Shown one piece after another: positions 11,948 through 21,596 of a stretch of 64,000 bases of DNA. The DNA is taken from positions 76,073,844 to 76,137,843 of the forward strand of contig OY744525.1 of NCBI GenBank assembly GCA_963556195.1, given 5' to 3'. Source of the stretch: Sepiola atlantica (taxonomy: Eukaryota; Mollusca; Cephalopoda; Sepiida; Sepiolidae). Both the position numbers and the translations under genes were made by a program. Within the stretch, counting starts at the first letter, position 1. Every line of letters begins with the position of its first letter. Below the pieces are notes generated by a model. It saw only the letters and a list, made by a program, of their open reading frames with translations. It ran no database searches and had not been told where the DNA came from.

Positions 11948-12915
11948 GGTTGTAAATTAGAATGGCCTAAATGACCAATGATTTATCTTCATCTCTCCTG
12001 AAAACTAGCCCAGTCTAATAATACTAAAATAGCGGTGACAATGGGGATATGAGTGCAGAATATAAAGTATAAATTTTCATAACTGACACTAAGACAGATG
12101 TTCGTAAATGCATTAGAAGGGGAAGAGTGTCAAAGTGGACGGTGGGCTTATTTTTGGCAGCCTCGTAACTCTTTTCCATAAAAATAAAAAAGAATCAAGC
12201 AGAAAAATAAGCAACAAAGAAAAACATTGCAAAAAGGAACAAGTGAAAAAGACTAGGAGAGTGAGAGTATATGTATATGACATTGTCATTGCTGGTTTAG
12301 GTATTATAAGAGTGGCCGGATGTTCAGGAGAGCTGGAGAAATGCAACACAATTCGTATAAATAAAGTTACATTTTTTTTTTTTTACTTGCTTATTTCTGT
12401 TGGCATTGGTTGTCCTGATAGAATTATTTACTCACAGACAGGATCAGGTGAAGATCACCAATATCCCTATAGAAAGTGTTGCCATGGATCCAAAAAGACT
12501 CAAACATATCCAGATTAAATGAGAAACTGTCCTCTTGCACCCAGCACTGAATTTCAAGTTATTGTACTTTTTTTTTATCAAAATGTGTCCTTCACTCAAC
12601 TTAAATGTCTCCACTCCTGCAAAGAGTATTCCTACACCCCATATTTTGATTGGCTGACAAGTTACAAAATCACATCAGTACAAAAATGAAAGTAGTTCGC
12701 TATTGCTACAACGCATCATGGTGGATTTCTACGAAATTACATTATTTTTTTAAAACGATGAACTTCATGTTATTAAATCGTTATCAAAATTTATCACACT
12801 TATCTCAACCACCATCTTTGGAAAATGAAGCAAAGCTGAATTTCACACCCCAATCCTGGCATTTTCGGCCACCATCTCAGACTTAGAGTTCGTGCTGGGG
12901 TAAGTGAGAGTATAG
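11948..12915. other. No recognised feature
   Basis: Contains a T11 run near 12,371-12,384 and open frames up to 127 codons (12,135-12,518) that look like chance: Lys-rich starts, no domain, and overlapping open frames on the other strand. Confidence 0.5.
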
Positions 12916-13464
12916 GCGATTGTGCAGTATAGTAAACAGGAAAAAAAGGGATGAAAGAAAAAAACAAATTTACAACATATAACTTTCCCCAAACGCAAGA
13001 ATGTGTGTTCACTAATTGTAAAATTTATCATCTATGCATTTTTAGCGTCACTTTTACTTAGCCAAGCCAGCGTGATTTGTCATGGCCACCATTTTGCCGG
13101 GATTTGGTTTGGTATAGTGCAAAGTATTTTGAAATAAAGAACTTAAAAAGAGTTTCAATAAGTTAAAAATATACAGATCAGTCGAAAATTAGATATGATC
13201 GATTGGTGACACTTATTAGTTGTATTTTTGCTTAATTTTCGATTTTGTTAAACATACGACAGCGAACCGTCACACCAAGAAACGATGCCATCTAGGAAAC
13301 GATACAAAATCTGAAGAACAAACACTCCAAAAAGTTCAAAAAGTGAAAAACTACACAGGTCGATAGAAGATTAAATTTTCTTGCGTTTGGGAAAGTTATA
13401 TGTTGTAAATTTGTTTCTTCACCCCTTTACCCTGTTTAACTACACTTTATAATCGCAAGAGTAT
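12907..13464. mobile_element. TIR element of the ACGCAA family (M1)
   Basis: The left end at about 12,916 reads TAAACAGGAAAAAAAGGGAT and on to TACAACATATAACTTTCCCC, AAACGCAAG. The right end reversed reads TTAAACAGGGTAAAGGGGTG and TACAACATATAACTTTCCC, AAACGCAAG. Arms are about 75-80 bp. AGAGTAT lies just outside both ends (12,907-12,913 and 13,458-13,464), which suggests a 7-9-bp target duplication. No transposase inside. The middle carries a second, diverged copy of the subterminal motif, so the element may be compound. Confidence 0.7.
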
Positions 13465-13559
13465 GTTTTTTTTTACTTCATTATCATACTCAACTAAATA
13501 AAAGAAACATCATTTTGTTGTCTTTTAAATAGTTTTCTGAAGGAGGGGGGATCAGGGAA

Positions 13560-13567
13560 GATTAATT
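13560..13567. other. Target-site duplication, left (Merlin 1)
   Basis: GATTAATT immediately precedes the transposon end GGTGCTAC. The same 8 bases follow the other end at 15,705-15,712. Confidence 0.9.
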
Positions 13568-13905
13568 GGTGCTACGGTACGAAACGGGTACCCAGATTTT
13601 TCGTCTGCAAACAGGAAGTCGCGTCATATTAAAGGCACCACTTTTTTGTCCCCTTCCCCAAAAATACCGGGCGGAAAACTTTTTTCAAAAATACTGGCAA
13701 CGAAAGAATCTTTGATGCTTATGCTGATTAGCGGACCATTAAAAAATCATTTTTTTATAAAAACAATATATACTTATTCAGTGTTATCTTCTTACTCACT
13801 GTGCAAAAAAGTAAAAAAAATTATCCACTAGAACTTTAATTACAAGTATTTTACCATTCTGCGTATCGTAATAGCGATTCGTTCACATAGACGCCATGTT
13901 GTTTT
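13568..13905 (+). repeat. Left terminal inverted repeat, Merlin 1
   Basis: Pairs with 15,012-15,704. The outer part is almost identical to its partner; inner parts have small gaps. The tract at 13,840-13,905 (TTACCATTCTGCGTATCGTA) pairs with 15,012-15,090, where the corresponding string is duplicated in tandem. Confidence 0.85.
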
Positions 13906-14063
13906 TCATTATCATTTCGCAAGGGCAGATAATTCGCAAGGGAGATAACCATGCAATTAAAAAATTAAAAAACCACATATATAAAAATTAAATTTATTCC
14001 AATAAAACAAATTGAAAGTAAATAAACGAACTTAAATTAATTTATTACATTATAACAAAATGT

Positions 14064-14960
14064 TCAGATTCTACCTGGATACCTTTCTGCAATTTCGTTG
14101 AAAATACCGCCCAGTTTATTATTTGCGAATTTTTGTCGCCACATAAATTTAGCAAGGTAGGAATCAACCATTTGCGTGTGGGTCCCACATTCAACTTTAT
14201 TCCTTTTTTTGGCTTCATGCCACATACGCTCCACGTGATTAGTGGTTGCACCAGTGGTGGGGTCTACAAAATTATATCTATGGTTAACACGCAAATGGTG
14301 GAACCCTTCTGCATCTCGGCTGTTGTAGGCGCGCCAACAGTCTGAGACAATGGTAGTGCCTGGGCGCACATAGTTCTTAATAATGGGAATTAGGGTAGCA
14401 GCATTTCTTGCTAGAACAGTAACCAGAAACCCAGATTTGGTGGCTTTCTCGTAGCCACCAAAAACCCACAGTTGTCGCGGCATACGGCCAGTGTTATTCT
14501 TCCTCCGACAAAACATGCTTTCATCAATTTCGACGGTACACCCATCTCCACCAAGAACTTGTGGATGCCGCAAGAAGTGCTCGATGCATATATCACGCAT
14601 GAACATGTGCCAATCCACCACTGTGTGTAGTGACTCCATATGGCATTCTTGTATGACAGTTGTGCACGTGGCTAGCCCATATGCCCATAAGTAAATAAAT
14701 TTAATCAAATCCCTTAATGATAGTTTTGATTGTGAAAAAAAACTGCCATGTCTTATGGACAATTTCTTCCGGCATCTTCGTACGGGACAGCACCACATGA
14801 AACCATCTAGACCGTTGTCGTTTACCAGTTTCCTTTCTGTGCCACACTGATAAATGCTTCTGCCTGCAATGAGGTGTTGAGAATGTAAAAAATCGATGGT
14901 TTTACCAACATTACTACACAAAAATATTAGGTCTTCCAAATTCAATGTGTTAACATCCAT
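14064..14960 (-). CDS. Merlin / ISXO2-like (IS1595 family) DDE transposase, intact
   Basis: 298 codons from ATG at 14,960 to a stop after PGRI, uninterrupted. It should cut and paste its own element in the nucleus through a DDE catalytic triad. An N-terminal zinc-ribbon-like region has Cys39, Cys57-Cys58-Pro and Cys63 (WCCPVRRC). The catalytic core follows: Asp146 in VEIDES, Asp207 in VSDCWRAY and Glu244 in NHVERMW, with LWVFGGY and SGFLVTVLARNA between. This order is the signature of the DDE_Tnp_IS1595 domain, and the length is right for the family. The 33,098-interrupted copy downstream shares the same motifs but is clearly a different lineage. The element's own TIRs flank it closely. Regulation is not evident. 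Confidence 0.9.
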   Translation of the reverse strand: MDVNTLNLEDLIFLCSNVGKTIDFLHSQHLIAGRSIYQCGTERKLVNDNGLDGFMWCCPVRRCRKKLSIRHGSFFSQSKLSLRDLIKFIYLWAYGLATCTTVIQECHMESLHTVVDWHMFMRDICIEHFLRHPQVLGGDGCTVEIDESMFCRRKNNTGRMPRQLWVFGGYEKATKSGFLVTVLARNAATLIPIIKNYVRPGTTIVSDCWRAYNSRDAEGFHHLRVNHRYNFVDPTTGATTNHVERMWHEAKKRNKVECGTHTQMVDSYLAKFMWRQKFANNKLGGIFNEIAERYPGRI

Positions 14961-15011
14961 TTTAAGATAAATTGTTAAAACTAGTTGATTATCTCCCCTG
15001 CGAAATCTTCT

Positions 15012-15704
15012 TTAGAAACGAACGAATCGCTGTTACGATACGCAGAATGGAAAAATACTTTTACGATACGCAGAATGGAAAAATACTTTAAAGTTCTAGT
15101 GGATAATTTTTTCTACTTTTTTGTACAGTGAGTAAGATTATAATGCTTAATAAGTATATATTAATTTTTTTTTTTTAAATAAATTTTTACTGTGGCCGCT
15201 CATCTGCATAAGCACCGAATCTTTTTTTCATGAAACAAGTAATTTATTAAAAAAAAAAAATCTTTTTTTTAAGAAACAAGTGATATATTTTGAGCAACGT
15301 GGAATGTGATTTTTTTTTCCTTTTGAGAATAATAATAAATGAGTAATATATTAAAAAATAAACAATGTTTTTGAGCAACGAAGGAATGTTTTTGAATGAC
15401 GGAATGTGATTTTTTTTTCCTTTTAAGAAAACAATGTTTTTTAGCAACGAAATGTGATTTTTTACTTTTTAAGAATTTTTTTTTCATTTTTATATTCAGG
15501 GGCGTGTCAAAATACCGCTTCTGCGACATTGCCGGTATATGGGCTTTTCGGGGAGGGGGGGGGGGGTCCAAGATACCAATTCTACGACATTCTCGGTTGA
15601 CCGGAACTTTTTTGGGAAGGGGACAAAAAAGCGGTGCCTTTAATATGACGCGTCTTCCTGTTTGCAGACGACAAATCTGGGTACCCGTTTTGTACCGTAG
15701 CACC
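15012..15704 (-). repeat. Right terminal inverted repeat, Merlin 1
   Basis: Reverse complement of the left arm. It holds an in-arm tandem duplication (TACGATACGCAGAATGG twice near 15,035-15,075) and an extra T-rich block (15,240-15,490) with repeated GAGCAACG and GGAATGTGATTTTTTTTCC strings. The longest open frames here are products of those T runs and are not genes. Confidence 0.8.
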
Positions 15705-15712
15705 GATTAATT
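15705..15712. other. Target-site duplication, right (Merlin 1)
   Basis: GATTAATT, identical to 13,560-13,567. Confidence 0.9.
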
Positions 15713-15991
15713 AAAAAAAATTTTTAATTTAACATTAGATTGGATTTTAAAAACAAAACCCTGAAAAATGGAAAGCGTTCAACTTCGTTGTCGTAGTGGA
15801 TAATGAAGGGTAAAAAACATTGATACTGATAGATAGGACTCAATTTTTGCCAACTTTGCAGTAGTTTACGTAAGTGGCCGGAAAAAGCCGACGCGAAGAA
15901 AGATGATAAAACAAATGCTGCTGCGTCGTTGTTTTTTTTTGTCCTTTTTCAAAAGTTTCAAGTAAATACATTATATTTTAGACAAAGAAAA

Positions 15992-16193
15992 CTAAAAATG
16001 GTACTCGGTACTGATATCGATCCTGAACCAGCTTTTGTGATGTTCGACTTGGAATCGTTCGGCTGTCCTACGCAAACGCCCGAGAGTTGACGAGCCGATT
16101 TGTACCAGACGACATTTTTGATACGGTGCTGTGTCCTATGATCATAATGTTTTGCGAAAACTGGTTCAGGATCGATAAGAGCACCCTAAAAAT
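15992..16193. mobile_element. 186-bp Merlin-like MITE with perfect 8-bp TSD
   Basis: The element proper is 16,000-16,185. The left end is GGTACTCGGTACTGATATCG then ATCCTGAACCAG. The right end reversed is GGTGCTCTTATCGATCCTGA then ACCAG. CTAAAAAT lies directly outside both ends (15,992-15,999 and 16,186-16,193). The GGT(A/G)CT start and 8-bp duplication match the two larger Merlin elements, though the inner sequence differs. No coding capacity. Probably mobilised in trans by a related transposase; which one is inference. Confidence 0.75.
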
Positions 16194-17655
16194 AAACAAC
16201 TAGTCAAGTTTTTTTTATATCTATATAAATCGAACAAAATATATAATTTTTAAAAATGGCTTTTTAAAAGGTTTCCAATAATGATTTTTTTGCCCAGGAC
16301 AATAAACATAGTCAACTAGTAAAAAGTCTGGGATTTTATTTTTAACTTTTTATTATATTCACAGAACGAAACATAGGTAAACAAGTGTTATGAATCTTTC
16401 TTATTTTCTAGAAAAGTATACAAACAATGATTTTTTTACAACAAAATAAACATAGTCAACTGTTGTTGTTGTTGTTTTTTTACACACAGAACAAAACATC
16501 TGCTATTAAGCATTTTTTTTTTTGGTAAAAAGGCAGAATAAAGGCCGGCTGACTGAGACCATTACCCAAACAACAAATAATTTATAGCAAACGCAGTAGA
16601 ATTCTCTACCAACCCGTATACTTTTAACGTGCGGAAATTGTTTATAAGATTCTTTTATTCCAGAATTTGATTTCGATGTCTAATCGACAGACGAAATAAA
16701 GAATGGCGGCCCACATTTTCGAAGTGATCACTTAACTTCGGTTAACTTCACGCTGAAATGATAAATAAAAATTACTTACCCTACCACTAACGCTAAGTCC
16801 GAGTGGAAAGCCCTTAACCCAAACAAAGACCCTCGTAATACCACACATAATCGCCTTGGCAGCTATTGTTTTTATTTCGTGTGTCGATAAAACAACTTTG
16901 TTTGAAATAAAATGTTCAAATATAAAATCTTACAGTTTCTACACGTTAAAAGTATACGAGTCAGTAGAGGATTTAATTATGTGTTGTTTTCATTCTATTT
17001 TTCTTTACGATTTCTTGACTGTTAACTATACTGCAATTTTTCCAAACATAGAATTACAATTTTCTCTTCGGTGAATTCGAAAAAGTAAAAGACAATAGAT
17101 GTACCTACTTTTCTTATTATTCGCTTATAATAAAACTTTCTGTCGTAAAAATGCCTAAATGTTTGTGAAGTAGGTTTCCAAATTTAAGTTTCCGTAAAAA
17201 AAAATATTAAAACCTAATTTACGACTAATTAAAAGGAAGAAAAAAAAATGACTTTTCTTACCTTATGTAGAACACAGACGTTTGTATTTACCGCCTTCAG
17301 GAGGGTCGAATCACGGATGACCGTGGTTGAATGCGACATAAGGTCGCTTTAACGTGGGGGGTATCCAACTCGTCCGCAAAATGGCACTCTAGGACAGAAA
17401 TAAAAATTACTCCAGTCAAGAAAGATTTCTGCATCTCCGACTGGGAACAGAAGAGATAATACACTTGAAAACGATAGTGTTAGCCGGGTAGTGACACAGC
17501 TTTTCTTTACATTTTAAAAAGCCGAAATGCATTGTTGTTAATTATTATTTTCAAATAATATTTTACGAATTCAATTTTTTAGCTATTTAATTAAGATTAA
17601 AATAATAATTAAATGTAAGTATATAAAAAATGGAGATGAATAAAAAGCCAATTTA
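16194..17655. other. AT-rich DNA; one shared block at 16,775-16,862
   Basis: No gene is recognised. The block CTACCACTAACGCTAAGTCC with GAGTGGAAAGCCC and ACCACACATAATCGCCTT resembles 23,440-23,515 (CTACAACTAACCCTAAGTTC, ACCACACGTAATTGCCTT), so a dispersed repeat passes through here. The rest is unremarkable. Confidence 0.5.
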
Positions 17656-17678
17656 CGTTTTTGGGGAGTATTGATTTA
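17656..17678. other. Candidate TSD, left (SINE at 17,676)
   Basis: CGTTTTTGGGGAGTATTGAT plus TTA lies next to the SINE tail. A near-identical string, CGTTTTTAGGGAGTAGGGTG plus ATTTA, lies just beyond the head at 18,014-18,038. It is long for a LINE-mediated target duplication and has two small differences. Confidence 0.5.
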
Positions 17679-18010
17679 CTCCTCTCCAGGAGTTAGGCAC
17701 AAGGCGAGTTTTTATCTTACTCCCACAAGTAAGATGTAACCCAAGGTCGGGTCGGGAAAGTGGGGTTTAAAAATTGCCTGGGCAGCCCCGTCGGCATTTC
17801 CCGGTAGGGGCGCCTCAGGCAGTAAGCAATAAACTTACTCCTCCCCAAAGAGGGGAGGCGAAACCTGGGAGGGTGGACCTCCTAGAACTGCACAGGACTG
17901 TCCCATAGACCGGCGTAAATCAAGCCCCGAAGGCCAAGACAATACCAGTCTATGGGGTGCAGTATCCATCAGAACAGATACTACACTTTGATCTTAGCCA
18001 AAAGGTCAAG
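17676..18010 (-). mobile_element. U2 snRNA-headed SINE, near full length
   Basis: In element orientation the head (18,010-17,972) reads TCTTGACCTTTTGGCTAAGA then TCAAAGTGTAGTATCTGTTC, matching U2 snRNA nt about 7-46. Next comes GATGGATACTGCACC, a stem CCATAGACTGG / CCGGTCTATGG around a UUCG loop, CAGTTCTAGGAGGTCCACCC, a hairpin at 17,840-17,858, GTAAGTTTATTGCTTACTGC, GACGGGGCTGCCCAGGC and a tail ending CTCCTGGAGAGGAGTAAA. Length is about 335 bp. An insert-length, imperfect target duplication flanks it. The U2 part stops before stem II, so this is not a working U2 gene. Confidence 0.8.
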
Positions 18011-18143
18011 ATTCGTTTTTAGGGAGTAGGGTGATTTACATTTTACGAAATGCATTGTTTTTGCAATTTTTTTTTTAAATTAATTTTTTTTTAATTTAAT
18101 CTTTTTACGCTAAATCCAAATCTGTGATTTCATGAAATGTTAA

Positions 18144-18410
18144 ATTTGTCGTTTCCCACCTAAAATGGCGGACAACTCTGATGTCAATGAAGCGTCTGCT
18201 AATTTCTGACCTCACAAATGAGTAAGTAAACCCAAATAAATTGTTATGGACTAATTTCCCAACTGTATTTCCTTTAAAATGATTTACGGTAAATTTGAAA
18301 TTAGTCCAAAACAATTTATTTGGGTTTAATTACCTTTTTGTTAGGTCGGAAAATACAGATGCTTCCTTGACGTCAGCGTTGTCCGTCATTGTAGGTGAGA
18401 AACGACAAAT
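18144..18410. mobile_element. Foldback MITE, about 267 bp
   Basis: Arms of about 115 bp pair around a short AT-rich loop near 18,265-18,300. The left arm reads ATTTGTCGTTTCCCACCTAA then AATGGCGGACAAC; the right arm reversed reads ATTTGTCGTTTCTCACCTAC then AATGACGGACAAC. Both arms end AACCCAAATAAATTGTT. No ORF of note; the 69-codon frame simply reads the arm. Superfamily and target duplication were not determined. Confidence 0.75.
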
Positions 18411-18554
18411 GTACCCACGAAATTGTCTATTATTCAATTAAAACATAGTAATTCAATGCAATTATAAAACGCTTATGCATTAAAAACATAGCACACAGTC
18501 ATTAACTTGTCCGTGACATCATTCATACCAGCTGGTACAAGCGTTACCATAATT

Positions 18555-18725
18555 CTGACAACCTAGGGACTCCCTTGACATCATCAGACCCATCTTTGGT
18601 GGAACAAGGTATGGTTCAGTCATCCTTCCAGGTATTACCACCTACTTCGGGAGGGATAGGGGCAGTGCTTCTTGAGATAACACTCCCCGGTAAATACATT
18701 AAATAAAATTCTAATTTTAGGAAAA
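18555..18725. repeat. Degenerate SINE-like piece plus inverted block
   Basis: At 18,560-18,645 the phrases CCTTGACATCATCAGACC and AAGGTATGGTTCAGTC recall the type I SINE head at 19,380-19,450. The segment 18,661-18,720 is an inverted copy of 21,597-21,652 (shared AATTAGAATTTTATTTA, TTTACCGGGGAGT, TCAAGAAGCA). The relation between the two parts is unclear. Confidence 0.45.
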
Positions 18726-19247
18726 AGTTATTCGTTTGAGTGGTTCGCATTCTCAGTCTATAGAAAACCGGCTGTAAATACCAGGAAAAACATAAATATT
18801 CAATAACGCATGTGTGTCGACAAATAAGGAAACACAAAGAAGTGAGTTAAACTCATGTGCATTTATTTAACGTTTGTTTTGACAAACGCTGGCACGGTCA
18901 AAGATAAATGAAATAAACATTTAGTATAAGTCCCAAAACAATTGAATGCACATAGTCGTTATTCAAATAAGGAGTTGTGTGAAATACACCATAGGGTTGA
19001 CTAACATTCGATGCATTTTGGAGGTTCTAAGAGAGCCGGCAAGAGCTTGACTTCACTCCCAAGAAGTCAGCACAGGAAGAGTAAGGGCATCATGGGGATT
19101 CCTCACAGTCTCGCGAGAACTGGGTCTAAGTCACATGTCTTCCTAGATCACGAACGAGACTTGATCCCTTTTCTCTGAATCCCTCGAGAAATGAAATCTT
19201 ATTCAAGGGAGGCAACTCTGTCATCCCTACAAAGCATATTTATTATG

Positions 19248-19812
19248 GTGAAAACCGGTAACCAAATTTTACGAAAAACAATCCAGTAGTTTTTGATTAT
19301 TATTATTTAAGATATTCAATGTATCGAAATTCTGTCGTAACATTCTGGCACAGCTTGAGTTCTTATCAGTCGGAGATACATCTTTGACATCAGTCCGACA
19401 GTGACTTTGTTGCTGTCGGGCTGAGGTATGGTTCTGTTCAGTCTCAGGAGGTCCACCCTCCCAGGCTTTACCTTCTCTTTGAGAAGATGTTAATTTATTG
19501 CGAATCGCCTACCGGTAATGCCGACGGGGCTGCTCAGGCATTTTTGGTAGGCCATAGCGCGCTAATTCTAGCACGCTGGCTTTTCAAAACCACACCTGAC
19601 CTTGTGCCTAACCTCCTAGAGAGGAGGTAAATGAAATACATTCCACTAAATAGAAATTCACCATTTGCACGATGAAAGAAACGAGTTATCGCCCATGATA
19701 AATAAGAAAATGGCGTCTCTCAAGTCATTGAGTAAATCGATGAAAAAATTCGAATATCTGAAATAATAAAAAAGCTACTGGATTGTTTTACATAAAATTA
19801 GATTACTAGTTT
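19248..19812. mobile_element. Inverted-repeat element carrying a nested SINE
   Basis: The left arm (19,248-19,320) has AATTTTACGAAAAACAATCC then AGTAG and ATTATT...AGATATTC. The right arm reversed (about 19,740-19,812) has AATTTTATGTAAAACAATCC then AGTAG and the same continuation. Without the SINE at 19,370-19,632 the element would be about 300 bp. The nested order shows the SINE is younger than the TIR element. Confidence 0.6.
19370..19632 (+). mobile_element. SINE with non-U2 head (type I), copy 2
   Basis: The head reads CTTTGACATCAGTCCGACAG, then GTCGGGCTGAGGTATGGTTC. The body is that of the U2-headed SINEs: CAGGAGGTCCACCCTCCCAG, a perfect hairpin CTTCTC/GAGAAG at 19,472-19,486, TTAATTTATTGC, AATGCCGACGGGGCTGC and a tail CCTTGTGCCTAACCTCCTAG ending GGAGGTAAA. 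So one body is used with at least two heads. CATCAGTCCGAC and GCTGTCGGGCTGA can themselves pair. Confidence 0.65.
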
Positions 19813-19881
19813 GTCATTGTATTTTTTCACCTCTCCCATGTTTACAAACATTACAAATTCAAACACACCTCCTTCAAAACG

Positions 19882-20267
19882 TTGGCATAAGTCACGCCCC
19901 TAAAACACCCTGGAAAATTACTTGGCTACTGCTGCTACTATCCCTTAATAGAAAATACAAGATTGGTTGTTTTTCTGACAATCACAAACGCCCACACATT
20001 TTCACGAACGCACCAAGCCTCTACTCCTGCTGTCCAGGTACATCATTTCTGTCCTTCCAGCCTCTGAACTTCCAGAGACATCATCAATCCTCTTTCCCCA
20101 ATTCTTCTCTGTTATTTCCTCTTGTATTTATGGTGTAATAAACACGACTTCTATTTTACAATTGTTCATCTGTGTTTGTCCTCTCTTCTTTGCCATTGCC
20201 ATATATTTGTCTGTGTCTACCTTCTTAGTTGTAAGACTGGTCATCCAGGTTACTGGACCTTGCAACA
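19882..20267 (+). repeat. Left LTR
   Basis: Begins near GCATAAGTCACGCCCC and ends GGACCTTGCAACA. It contains AATAAA at 20,137-20,142, a possible polyadenylation signal. It differs from the right LTR by scattered substitutions and one small indel (the ACAAACG of 19,984-19,990), so the insertion is not very recent. Confidence 0.8.
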
Positions 20268-21185
20268 AATGGTGAGCTCTGACGTGATCTTAGACACAGG
20301 CAACAGCCAGTAAAGAAAATGACAATTATGCAGACCTGACCAACCACGATTTTGAACATCTCAACAAACTCAGCCAAGAACAAACAACATTACTGAGCCC
20401 TTAACTTAATAGTGGTTGTAAAAAGGTCAGGCTCAGCAAGCATTAACATCATCCTTCAATGCATATCAAGTCTTTCCAGCGAAGCATGCAACAACCAAAC
20501 CTTCCCAGACATTTATCCGGCGCCAAAAATTCCTAGACATCACTGACAATACTATGGAAGAAGTTGTACCAGTTTAAGACGAGTACAGCTGCATATGCAC
20601 AGCTAAAATACTCAACAACTGGACGTTAGTTGATTAACTACAGGAGGACCAGTCAACTTGAACAACGCGCTCCAACACCAGTACAGACCGACTTGTACTT
20701 AGCTGTTCAAAGCTGCAAACTCACTTGAAAACCTTGCGCATCTTATTTCGACCATACTGCACCACCGATCTTGGCAATTGAACGTCAATTCATTAACTCC
20801 ACAACAAGAGCACTAATCAACTTGAACGATGCAACCAACACATACAGATTCACTTGCACTCATCTCTTTGAATTTGCAGACTAAGAGCACAAACAACCAT
20901 GCAGACCCATTTGCACTCACTAATCTCTTTCAGTCAACAGTGCAGATTCAGATGCACCATGGATTTCATCAACATTGCAGACCCACTTGCACTCACCATT
21001 TACTTACAGATACAATTTTAACACATCTGCATATACTTTTGATACAACTCTTCACCACTTTGTTTTTTTTGATTGATGATGATCAATAATCCAGGGAGAG
21101 GCATCTCATTACACCTCAGAGACGTACACTTCAGTCTCCACGTGGCATCATCTCATGCTGTCCAGGTTCCAGCTTCCCCATTCCT

Positions 21186-21565
21186 GTTGATCAAGCCACG
21201 CCCCCAAAACACCCTGGAAAATTACCTGGCTACTGCTGCTACTATTCCTTAATAGAAAATACAAGATTGGTTGTTTTTCTGACAATCGCCCACACATTTT
21301 CACGAACGCACCAAGCCTCTACTCCTGCTGTCCAGGTACATCATTCCTGTCCTTCAAGCCTCCCAACTACCAGAGACATCATCAATCCTCTTTCTCCATT
21401 TCTTCTCCGTTATTTCCCCTTGTATTTATGGTGCAATAAACACGACTTCTATTTTACAATTGTTCATCTGCATTTGTCCTCTCTTCTTTGCCATTGCCAT
21501 ATATTTGTCTGTGTCTACTTTCTTAGATGTAAGACTGGTCACCCAGGTGACCGGACCTTGCAACA
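21186..21565 (+). repeat. Right LTR
   Basis: Begins near GATCAAGCCACGCCCC and ends GGACCTTGCAACA. AATAAA at 21,435-21,440 is conserved with the left LTR. The 138-codon frame over it is not a gene. Confidence 0.8.
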
Positions 21566-21596
21566 GGTTTTTAATCACCATAGCAAGTATCTATTT

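Larger units (their letters stand above)
13568..15704 (-). mobile_element. Complete Merlin/IS1595-like DNA transposon
   Basis: A 2.14-kb element with long inverted repeats around one transposase ORF on the minus strand (14,064-14,960). Both ends start GGTGCTACGGTAC, and the outer 100 bp or so are near identical: GGTACCCAGATT, GCAAACAGGAAG, CGTCATATTAAAGGCACC. Pairing continues inward through TTATCCACTAGAACTTTAA and ATTCTGCGTATCGTAA, giving arms of about 340 bp; the right arm is interrupted by about 230 bp of T-rich imperfect repeats (15,240-15,490). A perfect 8-bp target duplication flanks it. Merlin elements are known for 8-9-bp duplications. All visible parts for autonomy are present. Confidence 0.88.
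19882..21565 (+). mobile_element. Short LTR retrotransposon lacking most coding sequence
   Basis: Two direct repeats of about 380 bp (19,882-20,267 and 21,186-21,565) enclose only about 920 bp. Right after the left LTR is TGGTGAGCTCTGACGTGA (20,270-20,287), positioned like a primer-binding site because tRNA 3' ends finish CCA. The interior has no RT, integrase or protease motif; the best frame at 20,829-21,089 is Thr/His-rich and unrecognised. This resembles a non-autonomous, TRIM-like derivative or an internally deleted copy. No convincing 5-bp target duplication or polypurine tract was identified. Confidence 0.75.

Noticed and set aside
12135..12518. 127-codon plus-strand ORF
   Set aside because: Lys-rich chance frame across an A-rich area, with an opposing open frame; no domain recognised.
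15247..15710. ORFs in the right arm of Merlin 1
   Set aside because: Products of T-rich imperfect repeats in the TIR; the real transposase is at 14,064-14,960.
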